A stretch of 19,348 nucleotides of DNA from CAYVOX01 sp964453035 (GTDB lineage: Bacteria > Chloroflexota > Anaerolineae > Anaerolineales > Anaerolineaceae). The stretch lies in contig CAYVOX010000051.1 of NCBI GenBank assembly GCA_964453035.1, forward strand, positions 1 through 19,348, written 5' to 3'. A program made the translations under genes and the position numbers. The notes under the pieces are model-generated. The model was not told the origin of the DNA. It was given only the letters and a program-made list of their open reading frames with translations, and did not search any database. Of the stretch, positions 1-6,559 are shown piece after piece; position 1 is the stretch's first letter, and every line of letters starts with the position of its first letter.

Positions 1-773
1 AGGGCAGCCTGGCAGCGGTTATCCGAAAGGAAACCGGTATCGGCCAATATTCCCAGGGCATGCAGGACGTCGTAATGCCAGTAGAGGGGGTAGTGCAGCT
101 TGAGGAAATGGGGGTTGATAACCTGCCCGTTACTCTGGCGAAGGAAGAGCTGACGCTTGAGGAAAACTTCTGCAGCGCGGTCAACGGCGGTTCTGGCAAG
201 TGAATTGCCGGTCAGCCTGGCGTAGAGGGTCAGTGCGCGAAGCGGCGTGATGGTTTCCATGAAGGAGGAATTAATTGTTTCGGGGCGTTTATCGCAATTC
301 CAGCCACCATCGGGCCACTGCCATTTGAGCAGGCGGCGAACCAGCTCCTCCACCCGCTCATCGGCGATGCCCAAGGTGAGAAGGCTGAAAACTGCGTTTG
401 ATTCCTGAGAGGCGCAGCGCCTGGTACGCCCCTGCAGGTTGAGGATATATTGTTGATGAGATTCCGAGAGCAGCCATTCCAGAACCTGTTCGCGGAGGGG
501 AATTAAGCCCTGGTCGCCGGGTGGGTAATTGAGTTCCGCCAGGCTGACCAGCACCCAGTGCGCTCCGTACCATTTTTTGTAGGGGTGGCAGGGGATGCGT
601 CCATCAGCGGAGCGTTCTGAAAGCAGGGTTTGAACCCGGGGGGAATCTTTAATCGCCTGCTGGAGGGCGAGCGCATGAGGAGACCCACGTGATTGGTCAA
701 GAAGGTTGACGTGGGTTTTATAGCGGATGGCGGGCTCCGCGGATTGGCTTAGAAGAACGATATTCCTTTCCAT
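1..773 (-). CDS. squalene-cyclase-like alpha/alpha-toroid protein, 3' end outside the window
   Basis: A single minus-strand frame stays open from ATG at 773-771 to the window edge, about 257 codons with no stop. The translation begins MERNIVLLSQSAEPAIRY and contains KWYGAHWVLVSLAELNYP and, near residue 160, WQWPDGGWNCDKRPE, a QW-like motif of terpene cyclase and prenyltransferase-type toroids. Helical, Trp-rich stretches recur (LYWHYDVLHALGIL near the break). No DxDD catalytic motif is visible in the part seen, so cyclase activity is not supported. It may be a toroid-fold protein of unknown substrate. Start choice rests on a strong GGAGG (784-788 on the plus strand) 10 nt upstream. It is divergently transcribed from the pentapeptide-repeat gene, sharing a 70-bp intergenic region. 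Family assignment is by pattern recognition only. Confidence 0.7.
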   Translation of the reverse strand, partial: MERNIVLLSQSAEPAIRYKTHVNLLDQSRGSPHALALQQAIKDSPRVQTLLSERSADGRIPCHPYKKWYGAHWVLVSLAELNYPPGDQGLIPLREQVLEWLLSESHQQYILNLQGRTRRCASQESNAVFSLLTLGIADERVEELVRRLLKWQWPDGGWNCDKRPETINSSFMETITPLRALTLYARLTGNSLARTAVDRAAEVFLKRQLFLRQSNGQVINPHFLKLHYPLYWHYDVLHALGILADTGFLSDNRCQAA

Positions 774-802
774 CTTGTTAATTCCTCCAACAGCGAAGTG
801 GA

Positions 803-813
803 TATAATATTAT
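803..813. promoter_or_regulatory. AT-rich divergent -10 region
   Basis: TATAAT lies at 803-808 on the plus strand and is embedded in the perfect palindrome ATAATATTAT (804-813), so a -10-like hexamer can be read in both directions. It lies between the divergent toroid gene (start 773, minus) and the pentapeptide gene (start 845, plus). No convincing -35 is visible at 17 nt in either direction. This is a candidate only. Confidence 0.4.
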
Positions 814-844
814 TACATATCCATGAAAATAAGGAGTGACGGAC

Positions 845-1351
845 ATGGCCGAGTTTAATCGTTATGAGATCTATGTGCTTCTGAATCAACCGAAGCCGTT
901 GTGGTTATCCTACATTGACCTGAGCCAGATGGATTTGCGCGGGGTGGATATGGATAAGGCTACCCTGTTTGGAGCCAATTTAAGCCATTCCGACTTGCGC
1001 GGGGCATCATTGACCAATGCCAATATGGGCGGTGCCAGCCTGAAAGGCGCGAAGCTGGTAGGGGCTGAAATGAAAAAAACCAGCCTGAGAGGGGCTGACC
1101 TGCGGGGGGCTGACCTGCGCGAGGTGGACTTGAGCGAGGCTGATTTGACCGATGCGGACCTGACCGGGGCCAACCTTGAGCGCGCCAACCTGGGCGGGGT
1201 GAATCTATCAGAGGCCATCCTGGATGAGGCAAACCTGCTGAATGCCAACATCCCGGACCACAAAATTATGCGAGCCAAGTCGCTCAAGGGGGCTATCATG
1301 CCATCTGGAGAGGTGCATGAAAGCTGGGAAGAGGGTTTGCATCCGGAATAA
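845..1351 (+). CDS. pentapeptide-repeat protein
   Basis: 168 residues. From about residue 25 to 140 the protein is a run of A(D/N)LxX pentapeptides (for example GANLSHSDLRGASL, then RGADLRGADLREVDLSEADL). These fold as a right-handed quadrilateral beta-helix in this family. Members range from gyrase-protecting DNA mimics to proteins of unknown role, and nothing here decides between them. There is no signal peptide or TM, so it is probably cytoplasmic. Start choice: a GTG at 836 is in frame but overlaps the AAGGAG Shine-Dalgarno (831-836). The ATG at 845 lies 8 nt after it and is preferred. The C-terminal 25 residues leave the repeat. A hairpin follows at 1379-1400. Confidence 0.85.
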   Translation: MAEFNRYEIYVLLNQPKPLWLSYIDLSQMDLRGVDMDKATLFGANLSHSDLRGASLTNANMGGASLKGAKLVGAEMKKTSLRGADLRGADLREVDLSEADLTDADLTGANLERANLGGVNLSEAILDEANLLNANIPDHKIMRAKSLKGAIMPSGEVHESWEEGLHPE

Positions 1352-1378
1352 TGTTGTGATTTGATGTAAAAACAACAC

Positions 1379-1400
1379 AACCCCTGGGCATCCAGGGGTT
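1379..1400 (-). terminator. hairpin terminator, probably for tRNA-Ser
   Basis: Perfect 9-bp stem AACCCCTGG / CCAGGGGTT with a 4-nt loop. Read on the minus strand it is followed by a U-rich run (TGTGTTGTTTTTAC), so it best serves the tRNA-Ser transcript coming from the right. On the plus strand the sequence after the stem is not U-rich. It may still end the pentapeptide mRNA weakly. Confidence 0.65.
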
Positions 1401-1420
1401 GATTGTGTGGCGATCAGAGG

Positions 1421-1555
1421 GCCGTTTACGCCCTCGAAGCCAATGCAGTTGTTATGGCGGAGAGGGCTGTTTACGCCCTCGAAGCCAATGCAGTTGTTAT
1501 GGCGGAGAGGGCTGTTTACGCCCTCGAAGCCAATGCAGTTGTTATGGCGGAGAGG
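1421..1555. repeat. 3 x 45-bp tandem repeat containing the tRNA-Ser 3' acceptor strand
   Basis: Three contiguous 45-bp units lie at 1421-1465, 1466-1510 and 1511-1555. Units 2 and 3 are identical, and unit 1 differs at one base (1423, C for T). Each unit ends with TGGCGGAGAGG, which on the minus strand is CCTCTCCGCCA, the 3' acceptor strand, discriminator and CCA of the tRNA. In unit 3 that block is the real tRNA end (1545-1555). In units 2 and 1 it is a copy (1500-1510 and 1455-1465). A degenerate fourth copy, TGGCGATCAGAGG, sits at 1408-1420. Each junction forms a hairpin, GAGGGC / GCCCTC with a 7-nt loop, at 1417-1435, 1462-1480 and 1507-1525. Because 45 is divisible by three the array also stays open in some frames, but nothing indicates that it is coding. 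Confidence 0.95.
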
Positions 1556-1634
1556 GTGGGATTTGAACCCACGTTTCCTTGCGGAAAACACGCTCTCCAG
1601 GCGTGCGCGCTAGACCGGACTACGCGACCTCTCC
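1545..1634 (-). tRNA. tRNA-Ser (GGA anticodon)
   Basis: A 90-nt class II tRNA with encoded CCA, read on the minus strand. The acceptor stem is GGAGAGG / CCTCTCC. The anticodon stem-loop is CACGC-CTGGAGA-GCGTG, giving anticodon GGA, which decodes UCC/UCU. A long variable arm is formed by TTTCC-GCA-AGGAA, as expected for tRNA-Ser. The T-arm is GTGGG-TTCAAAT-CCCAC. It has a well-placed promoter upstream and a terminator after the repeat-bearing trailer. Confidence 0.95.
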
Positions 1635-1657
1635 AATCTTCCTGACGAGCAGGCGCT

Positions 1658-1666
1658 ATTATACCA
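1658..1666 (-). promoter_or_regulatory. extended -10 promoter of tRNA-Ser
   Basis: On the minus strand TGG-TATAAT forms an extended -10 element. Its last base is 24 nt from the mature tRNA 5' end, giving a predicted leader of about 16 nt. No clear -35 is seen, which is common with extended -10 promoters. Confidence 0.65.
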
Positions 1667-1698
1667 TGAAGTAATCGGGGAAAAGGGACGAGGTGCGG

Positions 1699-1704
1699 TA
1701 AAAT
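1699..1704 (+). promoter_or_regulatory. -10 hexamer 7 nt before the GT87-like start (leaderless)
   Basis: TAAAAT preceded by CGG, with exactly 7 nt to the ATG at 1712. Transcription would start at or next to the start codon. No properly spaced Shine-Dalgarno exists for this ATG. No clear -35 is seen. Confidence 0.5.
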
Positions 1705-1711
1705 TGCTCTC

Positions 1712-2578
1712 ATGATTGGATGGGATTTCCTGGTTTTCTGGCAAATTGGCGAGGCGGTGCTCAAAGGGTTGAACCCCTATGCGGTGGAATTTTCACGCTA
1801 CCCGCCGGTGACGACGCTGTTTTTTGCTTTTCTGGCGCTGCTGCCTTACCTGGTTGCTTATGCGGTGTGGACTGGCTTGAGCCTGGTGCTGTACATTGAT
1901 ACCTTGCGGCGGCTGAACCTGGGTCGAGGCTGGGTGTGGTGGCTGGCATTCACGCCGGCGCTGTTCAACTTTTTGACCGGGCAAATTGATATCCTGTTTC
2001 TGTGGCTGGCGCTCTGGCTGAGAGGCGGCGGCTGGAAAGCGGTGGCAGCGGGCGCGCTTTTAACGCTCAAACCGCAGCTTGCGGCGGTGATTCTGCCGTG
2101 GTTTTTACTGCGATGGCTGTTGAAGGAACGCGGATTGCTTTATAAATGGGCGGGGGTGACGGCAGGGCTGCACCTGCTGCCGCTGGCGCTGGATGGGGGA
2201 ATATACAACAAGTGGCTGGTGGCACTGAGTGGAGTCTCCGAGATGAAAGTGCCGTTGAGCTCGGGAATTTTTTCGTTGGCAGGTTTGGGCGTGCCGCTGG
2301 CGGTGCTGGTTGTGGTGGGTATCACCGGGGCGGTTTGGGGCTGGACTCGGGATGAAGCCACCAGCCGGGCGGCTTCGCTGTTGAGCTTTCCGCTGACCAT
2401 CTGGTATGATGATGTGCTGCTGGCAGGGACTGCGCCTGCCTGGTTGATGGTGCCTTATTCGTGGGCGGCGTTCATTGCGGCTTATTTGTTGAGCAGTAAT
2501 TTGCCCCTGGCGACGATTCCACTGGCGGCACTGGGATGGCGGCTGGCAGCGCAGAAGAGGGGAAAACTAGCAGAGTGA
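1712..2578 (+). CDS. GT87/DUF2029-like polytopic membrane protein
   Basis: 288 residues, strongly hydrophobic, with about eight predicted TM segments. The N-terminus WDFLVFWQIGEAVLKGLNPY followed by YPPVTTLFFAFLALLP matches the D-x-x-x-Y...G-NPY...YPP pattern of GT87 (DUF2029) mannosyltransferase-like proteins. GQIDILFLWLALWLRGG and the later TLKPQLAAVILPW also match the family. Those enzymes use polyprenyl-phosphate sugars at the membrane, but the substrate here is unknown. It is short for the family (often about 400 residues), and the conserved Asp is at residue 5, so the usual first TM helix is missing. An in-frame stop at 1667-1669 with no start codon between it and 1712 rules out a longer N-terminus. 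The gene stands alone between the tRNA and uvrB. Confidence 0.7.
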   Translation: MIGWDFLVFWQIGEAVLKGLNPYAVEFSRYPPVTTLFFAFLALLPYLVAYAVWTGLSLVLYIDTLRRLNLGRGWVWWLAFTPALFNFLTGQIDILFLWLALWLRGGGWKAVAAGALLTLKPQLAAVILPWFLLRWLLKERGLLYKWAGVTAGLHLLPLALDGGIYNKWLVALSGVSEMKVPLSSGIFSLAGLGVPLAVLVVVGITGAVWGWTRDEATSRAASLLSFPLTIWYDDVLLAGTAPAWLMVPYSWAAFIAAYLLSSNLPLATIPLAALGWRLAAQKRGKLAE

Positions 2579-2581
2579 GGA

Positions 2582-2601
2582 CGCTGCGCAGAAGTGCAGC
2601 G
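2582..2601 (+). other. short stem-loop after the GT87-like gene
   Basis: CGCTGCGC / GTGCAGCG with an AGAA loop pairs over 8 bp including one G-U. It starts 4 nt after the stop codon. No U-tract follows, so it is not a convincing intrinsic terminator. It may be an mRNA 3'-end stabiliser or chance. Confidence 0.25.
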
Positions 2602-2615
2602 AATGAACGTCATCA

Positions 2616-2643
2616 TTGGCGTGGAGTTGTGGTAAAATATAAA
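2616..2643 (+). promoter_or_regulatory. uvrB promoter region
   Basis: TTGGCG (2616-2621), a 16-nt spacer and TATAAA (2638-2643) form a sigma-70-like promoter. An overlapping TGG-TAAAAT (2633-2638) is an alternative extended -10. Both give a 28-40 nt leader carrying the strong Shine-Dalgarno GAGGAGG just before ATG 2679. No SOS-type operator is recognised, but damage operators of this phylum may differ. Confidence 0.5.
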
Positions 2644-2678
2644 ACACATGTTCTAAACCTGCGCGCCGAGGAGGAACG

Positions 2679-4718
2679 ATGGACTTTAAACTGCACGCTC
2701 CCTACCAACCCACCGGAGACCAGCCCGAAGCGATTGATCAACTGGTGAACGGATTGCAAAAAGGTTACCGAAACCAGGTGCTGCTGGGGGCAACCGGAAC
2801 AGGGAAAACCTTCACAATTGCCAACGTCATCCAGCGCATACAGAAACCAGCGTTGGTGATTGCACACAATAAGACGCTCGCGGCGCAGCTGTACGCGGAG
2901 TTCAAGGAATTCTTCCCGGAAAACGCGGTGGAGTACTTTGTCTCTTACTATGATTACTACCAACCGGAAGCGTACGTCCCAAAAAACGATCTGTATATCG
3001 AAAAAGAAACTCAGATTAACGAAGAGATTGACCGGTTGCGACTGGCAGCGACGACCGCGTTGATGTCGCGCAAGGATGTGGTCATTGTGGCTTCGGTGTC
3101 GTGCATCTACGGGTTGGGGAATCCGGAGGCGTACGGTAAGGTGGTTATTAACCTTGAGGTGGGGAAGATCTACCGGAGGAACGCGCTGCTGCGGCAACTG
3201 GTGGAGAGCCAGTATCAGCGCAACGATATGGAGTTAAAACCGGGGGCTTTTAGAGTGCGGGGGGATACGCTAGAAATCTACCCGGCGTATGAAGACAGGC
3301 TGGTGTACCGGGTGACATTCTTCGGAGATGAGATTGAAAGAATCATGGGTTACAACGCGGTCACCGGTGAGGTGATGGCGCAACCTGAGACGGTGGATAT
3401 CTACCCGGCGAAGCACTACATTGCGCGTGATGACCTGCTGAAGAAAGCCATCAGCGACATTCAAGAAGAACTGGATGAGCGCATTCGCACGTTCAAGAGC
3501 CAGAACAAGCTGCTGGAGGCGCAGCGCATTGAGCAGCGCACGCTGTATGACCTGGAGATGCTGCGTGAGGTGGGGTACTGCTCGGGAATAGAGAATTATT
3601 CAAGGCACCTGGATCAGCGCCCGGCGGGGACGCCGCCCTGGACGCTGATTGACTACCTGCCGAGCGACTATCTGCTCATTCTGGATGAATCGCACATGTC
3701 GGTGCCGCAAATCAGGGGCATGTATAACGGTGACCGGTCGCGTAAGGGCGTGCTGGTGGATTTTGGCTTCAGGTTGCCTTCGGCGATGGATAACCGCCCG
3801 CTGACATTTGAGGAATTCAAGGAGCACATGGGGCGGACCATTTACACTTCGGCGACGCCGGCGCCCTATGAACTGGGACTGGCTGACCAGGTGGTGGAAC
3901 AAATCATCCGCCCGACGGGGCTGCTGGACCCGGAAGTGGAAGTGCGCCCGAGCACCGGTCAGGTGGATAACCTTGTGGGGGAGATCCGCCAGCGGGTGGG
4001 CGTGGGTGAGCGGGTGCTGGTGACCACCCTGACCAAGCGGATGGCGGAGGACCTTTCGGAATACCTGATGGAGCTGGGTTTGAAGGTGCACTACTTGCAC
4101 TCGGAAGTGGAGACGCTGGAGCGAGTGGGCATTCTGCGTGATTTGCGCATGGGGGTGTTTGATGTGATTGTGGGGATTAACCTGCTGCGTGAAGGCCTTG
4201 ACCTGCCGGAGGTTTCGCTGGTGGCGATCCTGGATGCGGACAAGGAAGGTTTCCTGCGCTCGAGTACGGCGCTCATTCAGACGATTGGAAGGGCAGCGCG
4301 TAACGTTCACGGGAAGGTGCTGATGTACGCTGACCGGGTGACGGACTCGATGAAGTGGGCAATTGATGAGACTAACCGGCGGCGCGCGAAACAGGATGCC
4401 TATAACAAGGCGCACGGCATCGAGCCGATGACGATTGTCAAGGCGGTGCATGATATCACCGAGCGGTTGGGGGTATCGGCGCAGGCTGAGGCGCGCGGCG
4501 CCGGCCATGCTGAACGAACGGGCAGCGGCATGCCTAAACAGGAATTGAAGCGGATGATCGCCGAATTGGAGAATCAAATGAAGGCGGCGGCAAAGGAATT
4601 GCAATTTGAACGGGCAGCCATGCTGCGCGACCAAATTTATGAACTGCGGGCGGTGCTTTCGGAGGATGAGAGCATCCCACCGTGGCAGCGGGCGCGATTG
4701 CTGGCCGGAGAGGTGTAA
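2679..4718 (+). CDS. uvrB: UvrB, excinuclease ABC subunit B
   Basis: 679 residues, normal for UvrB. It is the DNA-damage-verifying helicase-like subunit of nucleotide excision repair. It is loaded by UvrA and recruits UvrC for dual incision. Visible motifs are Walker A GATGTGKT (37-44), the beta-hairpin YFVSYYDYYQPEAYVP (about 86-101), the DEAH-like ILDESH, motif III YTSATPAPYE, TLTKRMAEDL, LREGLDLPEV and motif VI QTIGRAARN. A C-terminal UVR domain (about 630-665, ELENQMKAAAKELQFERAA) is the UvrC contact. The start is fixed by GAGGAGG 5-6 nt upstream. The gene is monocistronic, with its own promoter and terminator. Confidence 0.98.
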   Translation: MDFKLHAPYQPTGDQPEAIDQLVNGLQKGYRNQVLLGATGTGKTFTIANVIQRIQKPALVIAHNKTLAAQLYAEFKEFFPENAVEYFVSYYDYYQPEAYVPKNDLYIEKETQINEEIDRLRLAATTALMSRKDVVIVASVSCIYGLGNPEAYGKVVINLEVGKIYRRNALLRQLVESQYQRNDMELKPGAFRVRGDTLEIYPAYEDRLVYRVTFFGDEIERIMGYNAVTGEVMAQPETVDIYPAKHYIARDDLLKKAISDIQEELDERIRTFKSQNKLLEAQRIEQRTLYDLEMLREVGYCSGIENYSRHLDQRPAGTPPWTLIDYLPSDYLLILDESHMSVPQIRGMYNGDRSRKGVLVDFGFRLPSAMDNRPLTFEEFKEHMGRTIYTSATPAPYELGLADQVVEQIIRPTGLLDPEVEVRPSTGQVDNLVGEIRQRVGVGERVLVTTLTKRMAEDLSEYLMELGLKVHYLHSEVETLERVGILRDLRMGVFDVIVGINLLREGLDLPEVSLVAILDADKEGFLRSSTALIQTIGRAARNVHGKVLMYADRVTDSMKWAIDETNRRRAKQDAYNKAHGIEPMTIVKAVHDITERLGVSAQAEARGAGHAERTGSGMPKQELKRMIAELENQMKAAAKELQFERAAMLRDQIYELRAVLSEDESIPPWQRARLLAGEV

Positions 4719-4721
4719 GAG

Positions 4722-4756
4722 ACGCAGGGAATACCTGCGTGGCAGGTAACTTTTTT
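4722..4756 (+). terminator. uvrB terminator with two competing hairpins
   Basis: The hairpin TACCTGC / GCAGGTA (4732-4748, 3-nt loop) is followed by AC and six Ts (4751-4756), a good intrinsic terminator. An upstream hairpin, ACGCAGG / CCTGCGT (4722-4740), shares the CCTGC strand, so the two cannot form together. Confidence 0.75.
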
Positions 4757-4773
4757 GTGCGAATCTGACAATC

Positions 4774-4796
4774 AAACCTGAAGGGGAGGTTTCAGG
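4774..4796. promoter_or_regulatory. overlapping inverted repeats at the sigma-54-like site
   Basis: AAACCT (4774-4779) pairs with AGGTTT (4787-4792). In the shifted register CCTGAA (4777-4782) pairs with TTCAGG (4791-4796). The second arm includes the -24 GG of the adjacent promoter, so this could be an operator or an RNA hairpin. The role is unknown. Confidence 0.3.
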
Positions 4797-4809
4797 CTTA
4801 AAAGTTGCA
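4794..4809 (+). promoter_or_regulatory. sigma-54-like -24/-12 promoter upstream of L,D-transpeptidase
   Basis: AGGCTTAAAAGTTGCA has GG at 4795-4796, exactly 10 nt, then GC at 4807-4808, as in the consensus TGGCAC-N5-TTGCA. It matches the site before rpoN (14240-14255) at 14 of 16 positions. The predicted start is near 4820, about 88 nt before ATG 4908. The -24 half is weaker than in the other two sites (AGGCTT rather than TGGCA). Confidence 0.5.
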
Positions 4810-4895
4810 TCTTGAGGGGGAAAGCAACCCTGACCGGCCCTCTAAGCGGGGAGAGGGAAGGAAGGGAAAATTTTCGATTGGATTTTGAATTAATG

Positions 4896-4901
4896 TATAA
4901 T
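4896..4901 (+). promoter_or_regulatory. -10 hexamer 6 nt before the L,D-transpeptidase ATG
   Basis: TATAAT, preceded directly by TG, ends 6 nt before ATG 4908, predicting a leaderless transcript. It lies downstream of the sigma-54-like site, so the gene may have two promoters. The -35 is weak (TTTCGA at 4872-4877, 18-nt spacer). Confidence 0.5.
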
Positions 4902-4907
4902 GATTGG

Positions 4908-6173
4908 ATGGATTTAGAAGCGAGCATCCCGGGCGCAGACCAGGCCCTGGCAGCAGCCTTTGACGCCTACCAGAGAGGAGACCAGCGCGCTGCGCGGCGA
5001 CTAGCTGAACAGGCAGCGGCGCTTGCCCCTGAACGGGAAGAGGCCTGGCTGCTGATGGCGGTGCTGGCCAGCCCCAAGGCAGCCCACTACTATCTGAGTC
5101 GGGCAGAACAAGCCAGACCGGGCAGCGAGCGCGTGGAGGCGGGGAAGCGGTGGCACGCCAGGCAGCCGGCGGGATATTTTGACTCGAACCGGGCGGGATT
5201 GCCAGCCTGGGTGGTGTTCCCGGAGCGCTTCAAAGCGCCTAAACCACAGCGCAAGGTCAGCAAGGGAGTTTTCTGGGTGGTTGGCCTGCTAGCACTGGCA
5301 TTGGTGGGCGCGGCGGTGGTGGGAATTCCGCGGTGGATGGCTCAATCGGCTGCGCCGGAAGACAGCCGGGTTGTGAGGGCGGTGCAGACGGCTCTAAAGA
5401 ATGCCCAACTGGCGCAGATTTCAGAGACGCCAAGCCCAACGCCGACGTTAGAACCGAGCAGCACGCCAACACCGCTGCCAACTTTCACCGCAACGCTTGA
5501 GCCAACCGCTACTTCGACGGGCACCGCCACACCTAAACCGAGCGCCACGAAAAAACCAACACAGGTTCCACCGACCAAAACAGCTACGCCGATCTCCTAC
5601 ACGGTGAAGCGTGGTGACACGGTGAATCTGATTGCCCAGCGCTTTAAGGTGACGGTGGTGGATATGATTACCTTCAATAAGCTGACCAATCCATCGTTGC
5701 TTTATCCCGGGCAGGTATTGCTTATCCCATCAGCGGCCCACCTGGCTTCAGCCGCGGCACTGCCAACGGCGGTGGCGATTCCATCAGCGGGGGGCAAGGG
5801 CAAGGAAATTCAAATTGATATTTCCGAGCAGCATTTGTATGCTTACGAGAATGGCAAGCTGGTGTTCAGCTACGTGGTTTCGACGGGGATTTACAACAGC
5901 ACGCGCATAGGCACCTTTAAGGTACTGGATAAAATTCCGAATGCTTACAGCAGCCGGTTTAACATCTGGATGCCATACTGGATGGGAATCTACTATTCTG
6001 GCACGCTGGAGAATGGGATCCACGGGTTGCCGCTGCTGTGGAACGGGGTGGAACTGTGGGGCAACCTGCTGGGCCAACCGGCAACCTACGGGTGCATCGA
6101 GGCGCGGACCTGGGAGATCAAGAAATTATACGAGTGGGCTGAAATCGGCACCCCGGTCATCATCCGCAGGTAG
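4908..6173 (+). CDS. membrane-anchored TPR/LysM L,D-transpeptidase
   Basis: 421 residues. In order: a TPR-like helical region (about 9-78), a TM helix (about 121-143), a Thr/Pro/Ser-rich linker (about 172-228), a LysM peptidoglycan-binding domain (about 230-274, YTVKRGDTVNLIAQRF) and a YkuD domain (about 300-421). L,D-transpeptidases form 3-3 cross-links or attach molecules to peptidoglycan through an active-site Cys. Here the His is in HGLP (H372) and the Cys in TYGCIEA (C396). The usual S/T-H-G-C has Tyr in place of His. The cytoplasmic TPR and outside LysM/YkuD imply a type II topology. Start choice: ATG 4908 follows a -10 hexamer by 6 nt. ATG 4893 and TTG 4878 are in frame and could be used on a longer sigma-54 transcript. 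The 3' end overlaps the convergent NTPase gene by 48 bp. Confidence 0.88.
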   Translation: MDLEASIPGADQALAAAFDAYQRGDQRAARRLAEQAAALAPEREEAWLLMAVLASPKAAHYYLSRAEQARPGSERVEAGKRWHARQPAGYFDSNRAGLPAWVVFPERFKAPKPQRKVSKGVFWVVGLLALALVGAAVVGIPRWMAQSAAPEDSRVVRAVQTALKNAQLAQISETPSPTPTLEPSSTPTPLPTFTATLEPTATSTGTATPKPSATKKPTQVPPTKTATPISYTVKRGDTVNLIAQRFKVTVVDMITFNKLTNPSLLYPGQVLLIPSAAHLASAAALPTAVAIPSAGGKGKEIQIDISEQHLYAYENGKLVFSYVVSTGIYNSTRIGTFKVLDKIPNAYSSRFNIWMPYWMGIYYSGTLENGIHGLPLLWNGVELWGNLLGQPATYGCIEARTWEIKKLYEWAEIGTPVIIRR

Positions 6174-6530
6174 TGAAAATCCGATCGAACGGAGAAAGCT
6201 AAGCACCTGGTTGATGACTTGAGTGGGGGAGAGACCGTCGGTCATCAGGTAGAAATGAGCGTGAGCGCGGGCATGCCCCAGGCGGCGGTGCTGCTCGAGA
6301 TATTCCTCGTACGTCCAGTTGAGGTTGCGGCGGCGGATGGTTTCGGGGTAGGAGGCATCGAGGAAGATGAGGATATCGGGTCGGGTGATGCGCTGCCACA
6401 TGGAGGGCACGTAGGAATGCTCCTGGGCGATATGACGCAGGTTGAGGTGATAGGGTTGGAGGTCGGTGATCAGGGTGGTTTTCCCTGAACCGCATGGACC
6501 AACCACACCAATCAGCGGGCTAGCAGACAT
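6126..6530 (-). CDS. small P-loop NTPase
   Basis: 134 residues. Walker A GPCGSGKT is at 11-18, and a Walker-B-like DILIFLDASYPETIRRR follows near residue 52. A basic stretch RRRNLNWTYEEY and a helical C-terminus complete it. The size and layout resemble small nucleotide or adenylylsulfate kinase-like P-loop proteins, but no substrate motif identifies the reaction. It begins 29 nt after the PP2C phosphatase stop and is probably cotranscribed with it. No Shine-Dalgarno is visible. The stop (6126-6128) lies inside the convergent L,D-transpeptidase gene, a 48-bp tail-to-tail overlap. Confidence 0.75.
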   Translation of the reverse strand: MSASPLIGVVGPCGSGKTTLITDLQPYHLNLRHIAQEHSYVPSMWQRITRPDILIFLDASYPETIRRRNLNWTYEEYLEQHRRLGHARAHAHFYLMTDGLSPTQVINQVLSFLRSIGFSLPADDDRGADFSPLV

Positions 6531-6559
6531 GGTTTTGAATCACGGGCAAGGGTGAGAAT

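Noticed and set aside
836..844. GTG 836 as the start of the pentapeptide gene
   Set aside because: It overlaps the AAGGAG Shine-Dalgarno. ATG 845 has correct spacing.
1403..1560. Possible CRISPR array or minisatellite
   Set aside because: The units are contiguous with no unique spacers, so it is not CRISPR. The presence of the tRNA acceptor strand in each unit makes a tRNA-derived duplication the better description.
1208..1645. Open frames on both strands across the 45-bp repeats, giving repetitive peptides
   Set aside because: The array stays open only because 45 is divisible by three. The frames run through the tRNA gene and have no Shine-Dalgarno or family features.
4091..4104. GG-N10-GC with TTGCA inside uvrB
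   Set aside because: It lies in the middle of a conserved coding region with no gene downstream to serve. Such matches are expected by chance in GC-rich DNA.
3600..4775. 391-codon minus-strand frame opposite uvrB
   Set aside because: It is antisense to highly conserved UvrB motifs, with a His/Arg/Gln-rich product characteristic of a shadow frame.
4812..4907. TTG 4812 as the start of the L,D-transpeptidase
   Set aside because: It lies upstream of the predicted sigma-54 transcription start and adds a low-similarity extension. ATG 4908 fits the -10 hexamer and the domain boundaries.
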